Source: Polytrichum commune
Taxonomy: Eukaryota; Streptophyta; Polytrichopsida; Polytrichales; Polytrichaceae
Length of the DNA: 64,000 nucleotides
Direction of reading: 5' to 3'
Assembly: GCA_950295325.1 (NCBI GenBank)
Contig: OX485806.1
Location: 57,037,169 to 57,101,168 of the forward strand
A program made the translations under genes and the position numbers. Of the stretch, positions 35,698 to 45,922 are shown in pieces. The stretch's first letter is position 1. Every line of letters starts with the position of its first letter. Under the pieces are notes generated by a model. The model worked only from the letters and a program-made list of their open reading frames with translations, ran no database searches and was not told where the DNA came from.

Positions 35698-36645
35698 GTG
35701 AGTGCAGAATCCGTAGGAGTGAGTGCAGAAACGGTGGGTTGTTGTGACGCCGGGATGTATAGTAACGAGCTGTACGTGTTGGCTCCGCAACAGGGCGGAC
35801 ACCAAATAGCACACGTAGTTTCCCAACCCATGCAATGGGGAGGTCAACCAACGGCGACGTGTGCAAGGGTGCAATATAACGTGGGCGCACAGAATGAATT
35901 CCGGTTAACAATGAGCGAGTATCCACTAACACTTTCATCGTTGCAGAAACTACCAATATATGTGCAATCGAAAATCCAATATCCCCTGCAGGCAGATTGC
36001 AGTATAGGCCCAACAGGTTACTCTAGGGGCGAGCAAGGGAGCAACGCTGGCCCCTCGCAAACATGTACCACATCGCCAGATAGCGCCAGGAGGTTCAGGC
36101 TATCTGAACGGAAAAAAAAGAGTAGGCGTCGTCTTTACGACTATCGCAGAGAGGTGCGCAAATGCTTGGAGGAAGCACGGCCTATTAGAGTTAGATGTGA
36201 GACAAACGAAATAGGGGAGATTAGTGGCTTGAAAACCAAATTCGAGGAGGCTGTGAAAAATGTGGCGTATTCAATTTTGGATTTGAACGCCAGATCATTC
36301 GCATGCCATTCTCGGAAGAACTTGCAGTTTGTGGATGCAGAAGCCCGAAAGCAATTTGAGTTCTATCCACACCCACTTAGGGAGGGATACACAGAAAAAT
36401 ACTTGAGGGAACACTTGAAGCAAACTAGGAATAAATGGAAGAGCTGGTGGATGACATATGGGGCCTCAAGTAGACCACACGATTGCCCAGAGGATGTGTG
36501 GCGGACATGGATACGGTATTGGAAACCACCAGCTGCAGAGGAAGAGAGCCTCAAAGGCAAGGAGCGTAGATCTAAATCAAAGACTCCAAGCAAAAATGGG
36601 CGGAAACGGAGCAGCGCAATATACGATGACGAGGTGAAGAGCTAA
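35698..36645 (+). CDS. TNP1/Transposase_24-like protein of the CACTA element
   Basis: This 315-codon frame has a low-complexity start, a basic patch (RLSERKKKSRRRLYDYRREVRK, about residues 133-154) and a conserved-looking C-terminal part. That part reads FYPHPLREGYTEKYLREHLKQTRNKWKSWWMTYG, then RPHDCPEDVWRTWIRYW. This pattern of a helix of R/K and W, followed by P-x-x-V-W-x-x-W, is typical of plant En/Spm second proteins that bind subterminal repeats. It ends in a lysine-rich tail. The start at 35698 is uncertain; an upstream exon is possible. Confidence 0.6.
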   Translation: MSAESVGVSAETVGCCDAGMYSNELYVLAPQQGGHQIAHVVSQPMQWGGQPTATCARVQYNVGAQNEFRLTMSEYPLTLSSLQKLPIYVQSKIQYPLQADCSIGPTGYSRGEQGSNAGPSQTCTTSPDSARRFRLSERKKKSRRRLYDYRREVRKCLEEARPIRVRCETNEIGEISGLKTKFEEAVKNVAYSILDLNARSFACHSRKNLQFVDAEARKQFEFYPHPLREGYTEKYLREHLKQTRNKWKSWWMTYGASSRPHDCPEDVWRTWIRYWKPPAAEEESLKGKERRSKSKTPSKNGRKRSSAIYDDEVKS

Positions 36646-37273
36646 ATTACAGTGGGGTATGCGAATCTAGATGATGCGGACCGAATTCCACATGTGTTGT
36701 TGCGGCAGACGATGCCGTATGTTGCATGCACCCTGACAGATGCGTCTGGCTGGTCGCTCGCAGAACATGCCCGTTGTTTAAAGCTTCTGTACGCAATTGA
36801 CCGAACTATGAGCTTGTGGTGTTCTGGATGCAGGGGAAGGATGCTCTGATATCGGAAGCTTGGACCAATGCGGAAGGTGCACCGAGAAGCACCCTAAATG
36901 CAAAGGTGTATGCCCTAAACCCTAATTGAACTTGTAGAATATTTTTGATTGAAAGTGTGCATTTGTGTTCAATTTGGCATATATGTTGATCATGTTGAGC
37001 ACAAACCTGATATTCCCATTAGGGAAGGAATGCATGAATGTGCATCTTTAATTTTGAGCGCATCATATGTCCAATATGTGCTGCATTGAAATGGCTTTAT
37101 TCAAAGGCAATGTGCCCCTCAGGAAGACTTGGTAATATGAAGGACAGTTGCTTTATTGTGTGGTAATGTCAGCACTACTGAGTCACCATAGTGTGAATGA
37201 ACTTATGAATGTAGGGGAAGAAGAAACACAAACCAGAACAGTTGAGCAGGGCTTCAGAAAACCTGGGAAATGA

Positions 37274-38643
37274 ATGGCAACAACAGATGACGGAGAAAGT
37301 CAATTTCTTGGAGACAAAAATAATATCCATGGACAATGGCCTGGCAGGAGCAGGAGAGAACATAAAGAAATCTTGGAACATCTACAGAGAAGAGGGACCG
37401 GAGGTACAACGCCTCCCCGAAAGAAACAGTCACGAGGGCCCCCACTGTCGCCTCTCCACATGAACCAGCGGAGTGCAATATCAGAGATTGCACGAGCACA
37501 ACGACCAGTACCAGAGCACATGACGCCAAGGTTGTTGTCCCACATGTACAGTCACGGAATCGGCGAGGGGACTGAGGGAGAGGATGGCGAAACCGAAGGC
37601 AATGAGAACCATGTGGTGGACCTCGCTGATGAGGCACCATATATGATTCCCTGCACACAAAAGAGGAGAGAAAAAAATCACAATGGGAAGGGGAAGGCTG
37701 TTGTGGTACTGGACTCCCAATCCGGAGGCGAGGATGATGACACGCAGTTCATGGAGGAATATGAGAACCGTCGACCGCAACAGCAAGAAAGGCAGGAGGA
37801 GAGGAAGCGAAGGACTACATGCAAAGCCCAAGGTGGAAGGAGGAGGCTGGACAATGGTTCAATTGGAGAGGAGAATCCCAGAAACGCGTTGACTGCAATT
37901 CATAACGTGTCCGAGGAGGAGGATGACGATTCAGATACTATCACACAAATAGCTCGAAGGAGGAATGCAAAGCAAGGTGGTTGTTTGGATGCCAGTGATG
38001 CAGCACGCACAATAGGGTATGATGGAAGACCAACCAACAGTGGGGGGCGGAATGGCGGCAATGGCAGCGACCCCGTTGCAGTCATGACTCAAGGGCAACG
38101 CCGACCAAGAAATTCAGAACGACCTCAGAGTCCCAAATTTGGCAGAGCCGTAGGAGTGGCAGCGGCAGAGGTGCCACAGACATTGAGGCCCAAGAAGAAC
38201 GGGGTAAGGTGGACCATAGCAAGGTCGTTGTTATTTATTAATTCTTTTTGTGGGGACGCATACATGGAATGTGTAACATAGATTGTCATTAGCGCAGTTG
38301 TCCCCATTGCTGGTGTTGTGTGCATGTGCAGGCACCATTGCGGTTCAACACACAATGTTGGTTGCTACATCCAGATTACCCTGGGAAGGTTGTGGGGTCG
38401 GGAAGAGCAGGAGTGTTTGGGAAATCCAGAGCCATAAAACACAAGGAATTGAGCAACCAATGTGAAGCAGGAAACCAGATGGTACAAGTAACAGAGGTTT
38501 TTCTCCCATCGGTGCCCACTATGTTCGAGGAGGATAGGCATGGCCTCAGCATGCTTGACGAAGCCGTAGTGCCTCATGCACCAAGGGACACGTGGATAAA
38601 ATGGGAGTCGAATTATTTGATTGAGAAGCCCCGAAATTGCTGA
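37274..38643 (+). CDS. TNP1-like second gene or further exons of the CACTA element
   Basis: Frame 37274-38201 is glutamate/arginine rich and low in complexity, and ends at a GTAAGG donor. After a 130-base intron with acceptor 'atgtgcag', the frame at 38332-38643 reads FNTQCWLLHPDYPGKVVGSG, then MVQVTEVFLPSVPTMFEEDRHG, and stops at 38643. A C-terminal W/V-rich block after a disordered region is the usual layout of CACTA TNP1. It may be joined with 35698-36645 into one transcript (an acceptor-like 'gaatgtag' lies near 37215). The role would be binding the subterminal motifs and assisting TNP2. Confidence 0.5.
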
Positions 38644-38649
38644 TTGGCA

Positions 38650-39827
38650 GAGGAAGTCTGCATTCAATATGCATTTTGACATTTTGGGACAGGGCAAACG
38701 TAGGCTGGTACGGGCATAGCAGACTCGTAGTGCACCAATTTAACGAGCATGGCGAGGAAGGGCTGCACTACACCGCCCGCTGGTGGGACCAATTTATTGG
38801 GACATGAATGAACAGAGTGTCATGGGAGGTGAGGATAATTAGGTTGGGCCACACCAGCGGACGTGTTGTGTACAGTGAACTATATATTATAAACTATGAA
38901 TCGAATTTGGGACTGCCAAGTGTGATTTCAGCAAGTCTTTGGTTGTGTGGGTATAATAGTCGAATGCAGTGTGTGAGAATTGTCAGCACAATACGTATGT
39001 AGTGTTTCTGAATGTAAACGCAGCCTCTGGATGCAATGAAGTTTTTTATCACACTCTTGCTCTGCAGAATGGTGTATTATGCGATATGCCTATGTACACT
39101 TTGAGGGGCATATGACATTGTGTTTTTTGCCATTGTTAAATATATATGAAAGGATTTAAGTAGGAAGTTTTAAGTGTTATTTCTATGCATGTCTCTTCCT
39201 ATTCGCAAGGGGTGTCAGGACACTTTGTGCATATTGTTTGCAGACACATGCTGTAAATGTGTATGGTTATGATGGTGGTTGTGGTTGTATTGATGTGTGG
39301 TTGGCATTCACCTAGTGCGCACAATGGCCGTGGATGACAAAACGCTCGAAGCACCATGTGCACACGGTGGCGTTCAGTTTGACCAATATATACATGTATG
39401 GTGGAATGAACACAGTAAAGGGTGTGCACAATGCATGGTATAATATATATATGTAGCTAGCTAGCGAAGGCAATGGAACAGTGATGCAACGCTGATGTTT
39501 AATTTGTACGCATCTGCCGTGTGCACACGTGTGCAAAGACGACATCGATCGTGCATTAACAGTGTTTGTGCATTTAGGACATTTGCATATATAAATGCAG
39601 TCACATACGTTCAGGTGTAATTGACCTCTGTATGTACAAGATGCTCAAATGCGTGCACACATCCATGTTCGTGAGTGCGCAATGTTCACACACAGAAACA
39701 CGTGCACAAAATTAACACACACTATGTTTGTGGTTCAATACAACTGGTCACCAACAACCTCGCGGTGCATGTGTTGCACTGTGGTGCAACAGGTGAAAAA
39801 TGCGCAAAAAATGGCTCAATCGCTTGG
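38650..39827. promoter_or_regulatory. Right subterminal region of the CACTA element
   Basis: There is no gene here. GTGCACA / TGTGCAC motifs recur near 39356, 39422, 39518, 39529, 39652 and 39702, in both orientations, matching the motif type in the left subterminal region. These are candidate TNP1 binding sites. Confidence 0.5.
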
Positions 39828-39854
39828 TGGCGCAGACCCTGTATTGTAGTAGTG
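39828..39854 (-). repeat. CACTA right terminal inverted repeat
   Basis: This is the reverse complement of the left terminus. It ends GTAGTAGTG at 39854 and is followed by the target duplication ATA. Confidence 0.95.
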
Positions 39855-42200
39855 ATACACAAACTAGCATTCAACATTGAAGTCCAATATCTGGTCCTAA
39901 GTACTTGAAGGAAGAGTGTGCAATCCAGCGACATATACATACACACAAGTCCAACCGATATACACAAACTAGCATTCAACATTGAAGTCCAATATCTGGT
40001 CCTAGGTACTTGAAGGAGGAGTGTCCACTCCAGCGACATACACATACACACAAGTCCAACTGATATACACAAACTAGCATTCAACATTGAAATCCAATAT
40101 CTGGTCCAAAGTACTTGAAGGAAGAGTGTGCAATCCAGCGACATACACATACATACAAGTCCAACCGATATACACAAACTAGCATTCAACATTGAAGTCC
40201 AATATCTGGTCCTAAGTACTTGAAGGAAGAGTATGCAATCCAACGACATACACATACACACAAGTCCAACTGATATACACAAACTAGCATTCAACATTGA
40301 AGTCCAATATCAGGTCCTAAGTACTTAAAGGGAGAGTGTGCAATCCAGCGACATACACATACACACAAGTCCAACCGATATACACAAACAAGCATTCAAC
40401 ATTGAAATCCAATATCTGGTCCTAAGTACTTGAAGGAAGAGTGTTCAATCCAACGACACCCACATACACACAAGTCCAACCGATATACACAAACAAGCAT
40501 TCAACATTGAAATCCAATATCTGGTCCTAAGTACTTGAAGGAAGAGTGTGCAATCCAGCGACATACACATACACACAAGTCCAACTGATATACACAAACT
40601 AGCATTCAACATTGAAGTCTAATATCTGGTCCTAAGTACTTGAACGAAGAGTGTGCAATCTAGCGACATCCACATACACACAAATCCAACCGATATACAC
40701 AAACAAGCATTCAACATTGAAGTCTAATATCTGGTCCTAAGTACTTGAAGGAAGAGTGTGCAATCTAACGACATCCACATAGACACAAGTCCAACCGATA
40801 TACACAAACAAACATTCAACATTGAAGTCCAATATCTGGTCCTAAGTACTTGAAGGAAGAGTGTGCAATCCAGCAACATACACATACACACAAGTCCAAC
40901 CGATATACACAAACTAGCATTCAACATTGAAGTCCAATATCTGGTCCTAAGTTCTTGAAGGAAGAGTGTGCAATCCAGCGACATACACATACACACAAGT
41001 CCAACCGATATACACAAACAAACATTCAACATTGAAGTCCAATATCTGGTCCTAAGTACTTGAAGGAAGAGTGTGCAATCCAGCCACATACACATACACA
41101 CAAGTCCAACCGATATACACAAACAAGCATTCAACATTGAAATCCAATATCTGGTCCTAAGTTCTTGAAGGAAGAGTGTGCAATCCAGCGACATACACAT
41201 ACACACAAGTCCAACCGATATACACAAACAAGCATTCAACATTGAAGTCCAATATCGGGTCCTAAGTACTTGAAGGAAGAGTGTGCAATCCAGCGACATA
41301 CACATACACACAAGTCCAACCGATATACACAAACTAGCATTCAACATTGAAGTCCAATATCTGGTCCTAAGTACTTGAAGGAAGAGTGTGCAATCCAACG
41401 ACATACACATACACACAAGTCCAACCGATATACACAAACTAGCATTTAACATTGAAGTCCAATATCTGGTCCTAAGTTCTTGAAGGAAGAGTAGCGACAT
41501 CCACATAGACACAAGTCCAACCGATATACACAAACTAGCATTCAACATTGAAGTCCAATATCTGGTCCTAAGTACTTGAAGGAAGAGTGTGCAATCCTGC
41601 GACATACACATACACACAAATGCAACTGATATACACAAACAAGCATTCAACATTGAAATCCAATATCTGGTCCTAAGTACTTGAAGGAAGAGTGTGCAAT
41701 CCAGCGACATATACATACACACAAGTCCAACCGATATACACAAACTAGCATTCAACATTGAAGTCCAATATCTGGTCCTAGGTACTTGAAGGAGGAGTGT
41801 GCAATCTAGCGACATCCACATAGACACAAGTCCAACCGATATACACAAACAAACATTCAACATTGAAGTCCAAAATTTGGTCCTAAGTTCTTGAAGGAAG
41901 AGTGTGCAATCCAGCGACATCCACATAGAGACAAGTCCGACCTATATACACAAACAAACATTCAACATTGAAGTCCAAAAGTTGGTGCTAAGTATTTGGA
42001 GGAAGAGTGTGCAGTCTAGCGACATACACATACACACAAGTCCAACCGATATACACAAACAAGCATTCAACATTGAAGTCCAATATCGGGTCCTAAGTAC
42101 TTGAAGGAAGAGTGTGCAATCCAGCGACATACACATACACACAAGTGCAACCTATATACACAAACTAGCAGTAACCATTGAAGTCCAACATGTGGTCCTA

Positions 42201-44524
42201 TGTCGCACACCTCTCCATGAGGAGTCCCCGAAACACCATGGGCACGAGGGGGACTCCGGAGTGACACCCGGGACTTGTGGCGCCATTGGTGAGAGGGCCC
42301 AAGTGATCCTAGTGTTGGTGAGGGCCCCGGGCGTTGGAACGCCTCCCACCCTTGGAGACTAGGATGCACAAGGGTAAGGCCATGAGATTTGCGTAGCTCA
42401 TGGTGTGGTGATTCTAGAACGCTCAAGAACACCTCAATCGGAGGTGTGAGGTAGGAGTTATGGCCATTTGAGTGGGGCGCTGTCCCGAGACAGCGCCCTG
42501 GTCCAGCAGTGCCTGGGAGTGATTCCCGGGACTGCCAAGGTTCAAACAGGCATAACGTCGTCAATACTTGCCTGAATAGGGCAAGTGAGGAGTTCATCGG
42601 CATCTAAGTGAAGCGTAGATGAAGATAGAGTGGTTGGTTGTTGGAATCAGACATCATACAAGGAAGTTATGATTGTCTGAAGCTATGTGGGCTTCTAGGC
42701 CCAGCGGCTAGGGGAAAATGTCTACTTGGCCCCAACTCTTGTTAGAGAGACAAGAGGTTTCTTGACGGTGGGGTAGGGGCCCGGAGTAGAGTCCTAGAGG
42801 CTTATATGGGTGAGGTGGTGTGGCCTCACCCACCCGAGGCCGAATGGCACGGCCTCCATGGGCTTTGGCCCATTGTGAGGCCATAGTTGCCTAGTATGGT
42901 TCGGGTTGTTGTAGTGTTGCTCCGGCAACGCGAGGATCAACATAAGATGGGACTTCCATGGATGGAAGTCTACATTCGGGAATTGGTTACTGATCAAGGG
43001 GTGAGTCCCAAAATCAAAGTAGGAAGGTTGGTTCCCCTCCTATGACCTATATGGTCCGGGGTGAGAGGAGCTAACCATTAGCATGGCGGTATGCGAAGGG
43101 TTAGCGACCCATAACCTTTGCTAGAATTGAAAATTGGCAAGATTGTTAAGGGGCCTAGCAAGGGTTGCGACACGTGGTATCAGAGCAGGGTTCCAAATTT
43201 TGAGCTCGCACTTTGAGGGAAACATGGTTATAAAAAAAATACGGGTTGTGATGGTGAGCCCGTGCTTTCCAAAAGGTTGTCAGGCTCAAATTGGAACAAG
43301 GATCATGTGCAAGTGGAGTTTGACCATACCATAGGTTCTAATGATAATGGTGGGCACTAAGGTGGATTCGGTAAGGAAAATGGAGGAATGCTTTGAAAAG
43401 GGCTCCCGCAAACCTCAAAAAGTATTTGGGGCCTAGAATACCGAATGCATCTAAAACCTTGGAGGGTATTAATATTGGATTGAAAGTCCAATTTGAAATT
43501 GTTTAGAAAGTGGTGATGTTGGAATTGGTGCAAATGAGGCACCCGGAGCCTCTTAAGGCCTATGTGCGCTATTCAAACGCACAAGTGAAGGATACACCTA
43601 AAATGGACGAGCTTTGTAAGAAATGCATCATTTTAGGTGGGGATTCAAAAGCGGGTGGTGAATACCTTGTTCAAGTCCCCAAAGTTTCTTGAGGACATGG
43701 CGGGGATCATCAAGATTGCGATAGCATTGAATTCCAAAAAGAAGTTGGATGGTACCTCACCACAAAGTGGCTTTAGCCGAAAAAAATCTCAAGGAAATGG
43801 GCGTAAGTAGTGTGCCCATTACACCAAGGCAAATCATGCTCGTTTCGCGGACGGAATGTGAGAAGGTGGCTTTGTGGTACGAAGGCAAATCATGTTTGTG
43901 CCGTATGCGGAATGTAAGAAGTTGGCTTTATGCTACTAATCCATATAATGGTTGCACTGCGGACGGAATGTTACAATGTGAATTGGTGGTACCAAGCTAG
44001 AACATATTTGTGCCGCGGACGGAATGTTAAAAGTTGGCTTTGCGGACCAAGCCAAAACATATTGTTGCCGTGGACCGAATGTTAGACTATGGCTCTGTGG
44101 CCAAGGCTAATAGTCTTAAGCCAAGGCCAAGTCTTTTATACCTTGAGGCTCAAATGATTGGGAGATATGTCTCATGAGTTGACAAAGACGCAACGGACTC
44201 TTTCATGAGCCCAAAGCTCACAAGGGGGTTGGGGCTTGCCAACGCGTAGAGCGGGCAAGCCCACCAAGGTGCGGTTTGCAAAGGGCGAACCGCATGAAGC
44301 AAAGGACGAGGTGATGCATGTCAGCTTTTAATGTGGGACATTAGATTTTTGTCAAGATTTCATTCTATGTGAAATTAATGAGGTGCATGTCATTGTAAAG
44401 GTCACCTTCTTTGAAACTCACATGATAGATGTGAGGCCCAAGCCGGTGTGCTTGCGGTGCATTATGATGTGTCATAATGGCAAAGAGATGAAGTTCAAAT
44501 TGACAAGGAGTCCTATGGTAGGGA
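42201..44524 (+). mobile_element. L1 gypsy element, 5' LTR plus truncated internal region
   Basis: The LTR is 42201-43172 (starts TGTCGC, ends GCGACA) and the primer site TGGTATCAGAGC is 43175-43186. The internal part follows the first element up to the 'aggagtcctatggtaggg' phrase and then stops matching at about 44524. No 3' LTR follows. A variable repeat with (T/C)GC(C/G)G(C/T)GGACGGAATGT recurs at 43850-44080 and is expanded relative to the first element. Coding frames are short and broken. The LTR is inserted in the last unit of satellite D. Confidence 0.9.
43175..43186 (+). other. Primer binding site, initiator-Met tRNA
   Basis: TGGTATCAGAGC starts two bases after the LTR end, as in the first element. 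Confidence 0.92.
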
Positions 44525-45048
44525 CGACACAGCTGTGTGAGCGTAGAGCGGAGAGCGGAGAGCGGAAAGGAATAAAATTTAGTAAACTTCTCATACCAAA
44601 TTTAGAAGTATTAAAAAAGTATTGTATATTCTCATTATATTCTAGATTCTCCTAAAAATAGAATAAAATTGTGACCTATTTCCGTGGAATATTTAGGTCA
44701 AAAAATAAATCAAAATGCCATGAATTTGAAAGGGTCTCATTACATTTGGAAATCAGGAAGAGATAAAATTAAGATAAAACAGAAAAGTATATGATAAAAC
44801 CAATGATGAACCAAGAAAGAACGAATGAGAATAATTATATGGAGGTTGGTATAATTGAAGAATGAATCAATCAAAATACAAAGGGCGATCAACTTGCTTC
44901 GTTTTTATTCCATCAATTTTGTCTTTGTCTTATGTGTGAGTCAACTCTAGAACTTGGACTCCAACAATTATTGTTTGTGATATTATCTTCAGCTGTATAT
45001 AAATGAGGACATAAGTTATTCTCGCATCTAATACGGATGTAGAGACAT
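44525..45048. other. AT-rich unassigned stretch
   Basis: It starts with a GGAGAGCGG repeat at the broken edge of the retroelement and is then clearly richer in A and T than its neighbours. It shares 'cctatttccgtgga' with 14375. No gene is visible. Confidence 0.35.
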
Positions 45049-45591
45049 ATGCACACAATGGGAGAGGAGAGAGACATGTTTGCTGGCCTAGGATGGGAGA
45101 AAGAGATTAGAAGTCTAGGAGATCCCCATGTTCCCTTTAATACATCGTCGGAACATGACATAGGTGCTGGAAATCAACATACTGATGACTACGAGCTCAC
45201 TCCATTTTCGCAGTCCATACAAGCATGGAGGTGGGGGATGCAGGAGGAGCAGAAACGATATGCAAAAAAAGATAAAAAGCGAGGTGATGTGCAGAAGAAA
45301 GAGGAAACAAGGTGCATGAATAGTGAGGCAAATGATGCGGCTAATTTGAATGAAGACAAGGCAATCGACACGGAGCAGGAAGTCAAGATGGTAGGCGAAT
45401 CTTCAAGGTCTTTGTCGTTTCGCGATAGAATGAGAGGATTATCACCGCATCGTCGTCCATTGAAGGATCGAATGAGGGATAAAACGGTTTCGTACATTGA
45501 TTTGCTTCGACCGGGTCCACCTCCATCAAGAAGGGACGACGAAAAGAAGTCCGAAGCATGTAGGAGGATGAAAACACGGAAGTATAGTTGA
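45049..45591 (+). CDS. Unknown small basic protein, hypothetical
   Basis: This 180-codon frame has two possible starts (ATG at 45049 and 45058). The product is hydrophilic. It has a lysine/glutamate-rich middle (EEQKRYAKKDKKRGDVQKKEE) and an arginine-rich end (SFRDRMRGLSPHRRPLKDRMRD), where the motif F/LxDRMR occurs twice about 15 residues apart. No domain, membrane segment or signal peptide is visible. The AT-rich flanks differ from the surrounding transposons. It could be a real gene, a transposon accessory protein or chance. Confidence 0.35.
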   Translation: MHTMGEERDMFAGLGWEKEIRSLGDPHVPFNTSSEHDIGAGNQHTDDYELTPFSQSIQAWRWGMQEEQKRYAKKDKKRGDVQKKEETRCMNSEANDAANLNEDKAIDTEQEVKMVGESSRSLSFRDRMRGLSPHRRPLKDRMRDKTVSYIDLLRPGPPPSRRDDEKKSEACRRMKTRKYS

Positions 45592-45922
45592 TAGACATAG
45601 TAGGCATGCTTGATACAATTCCGTATTGTAATAAAAGATCTTGAAGGGAATAAAAATAATGCATGGGATTTTATTTATTATAGCAAACAATTATGAGTTC
45701 ACATGATGTTGACAATTGGCACGTCTAGTAGGACACAATGTATTGGTAGGCTGAGATGAATTCTAGGAAGTAGAATGTGTCAAAAGACCCCCTTCGAGGA
45801 TGAGTTTGACTTCATTGAAGCTAAAGGTCGGGGTATGAATGAACAAATTCACTTCAAGATCCAAATTAGAAACCTTGATGAAGATGTAATAGAGATCCTT
45901 ACAATTCAGATAAGGATTTCGT

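Larger units (their letters stand above)
27914..39854 (+). mobile_element. Full-length CACTA (En/Spm) transposon, 11.9 kb
   Basis: The ends are inverted repeats starting CACTACTACAATACAGGG (27914-27940 and, reversed, 39828-39854). They are identical for 23 bases and then 26 of 27. The 3-bp duplication ATA lies on each side (27911-27913 and 39855-39857), as expected for CACTA elements. The element sits in satellite D, whose unit resumes right after it (ATACACAAACTAG). Inside, TNP2 is on the minus strand in the left half and TNP1-like frames are on the plus strand in the right half, so the two transcripts are divergent. GTGCACA-type motifs cluster near both ends. TNP2 has a stop and a frame change near its 5' end, so autonomy is doubtful. 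Confidence 0.95.
24565..42200 (-). repeat. Satellite D, 105-bp unit, interrupted by two insertions
   Basis: A 105-base unit ('cattcaacattgaagtccaa', 'tatctggtcctaagtacttg', 'aaggaagagtgtgcaatcca', 'cacacaagtccaaccgatat') repeats about 16 times in 24565-26293, 7 times in 27174-27913 and 22 times in 39855-42200. The breaks are a solo LTR and a complete CACTA element, so this was one array of about 45 units. Because 105 is 35 codons, the minus strand stays open for long stretches (up to 400 codons at 40724-41926) encoding a repeated 35-residue unit with RTRYWTSMLNASLCISVGLV. One-base indels between blocks break that frame, so I do not call it a gene. Confidence 0.95.

Noticed and set aside
40724-41926. 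A 400-codon minus-strand frame as a repeat protein
   Set aside because: The 105-bp unit is 35 codons long, so the frame stays open by arithmetic. Indels between blocks shift it, and there is no start context or unique end.
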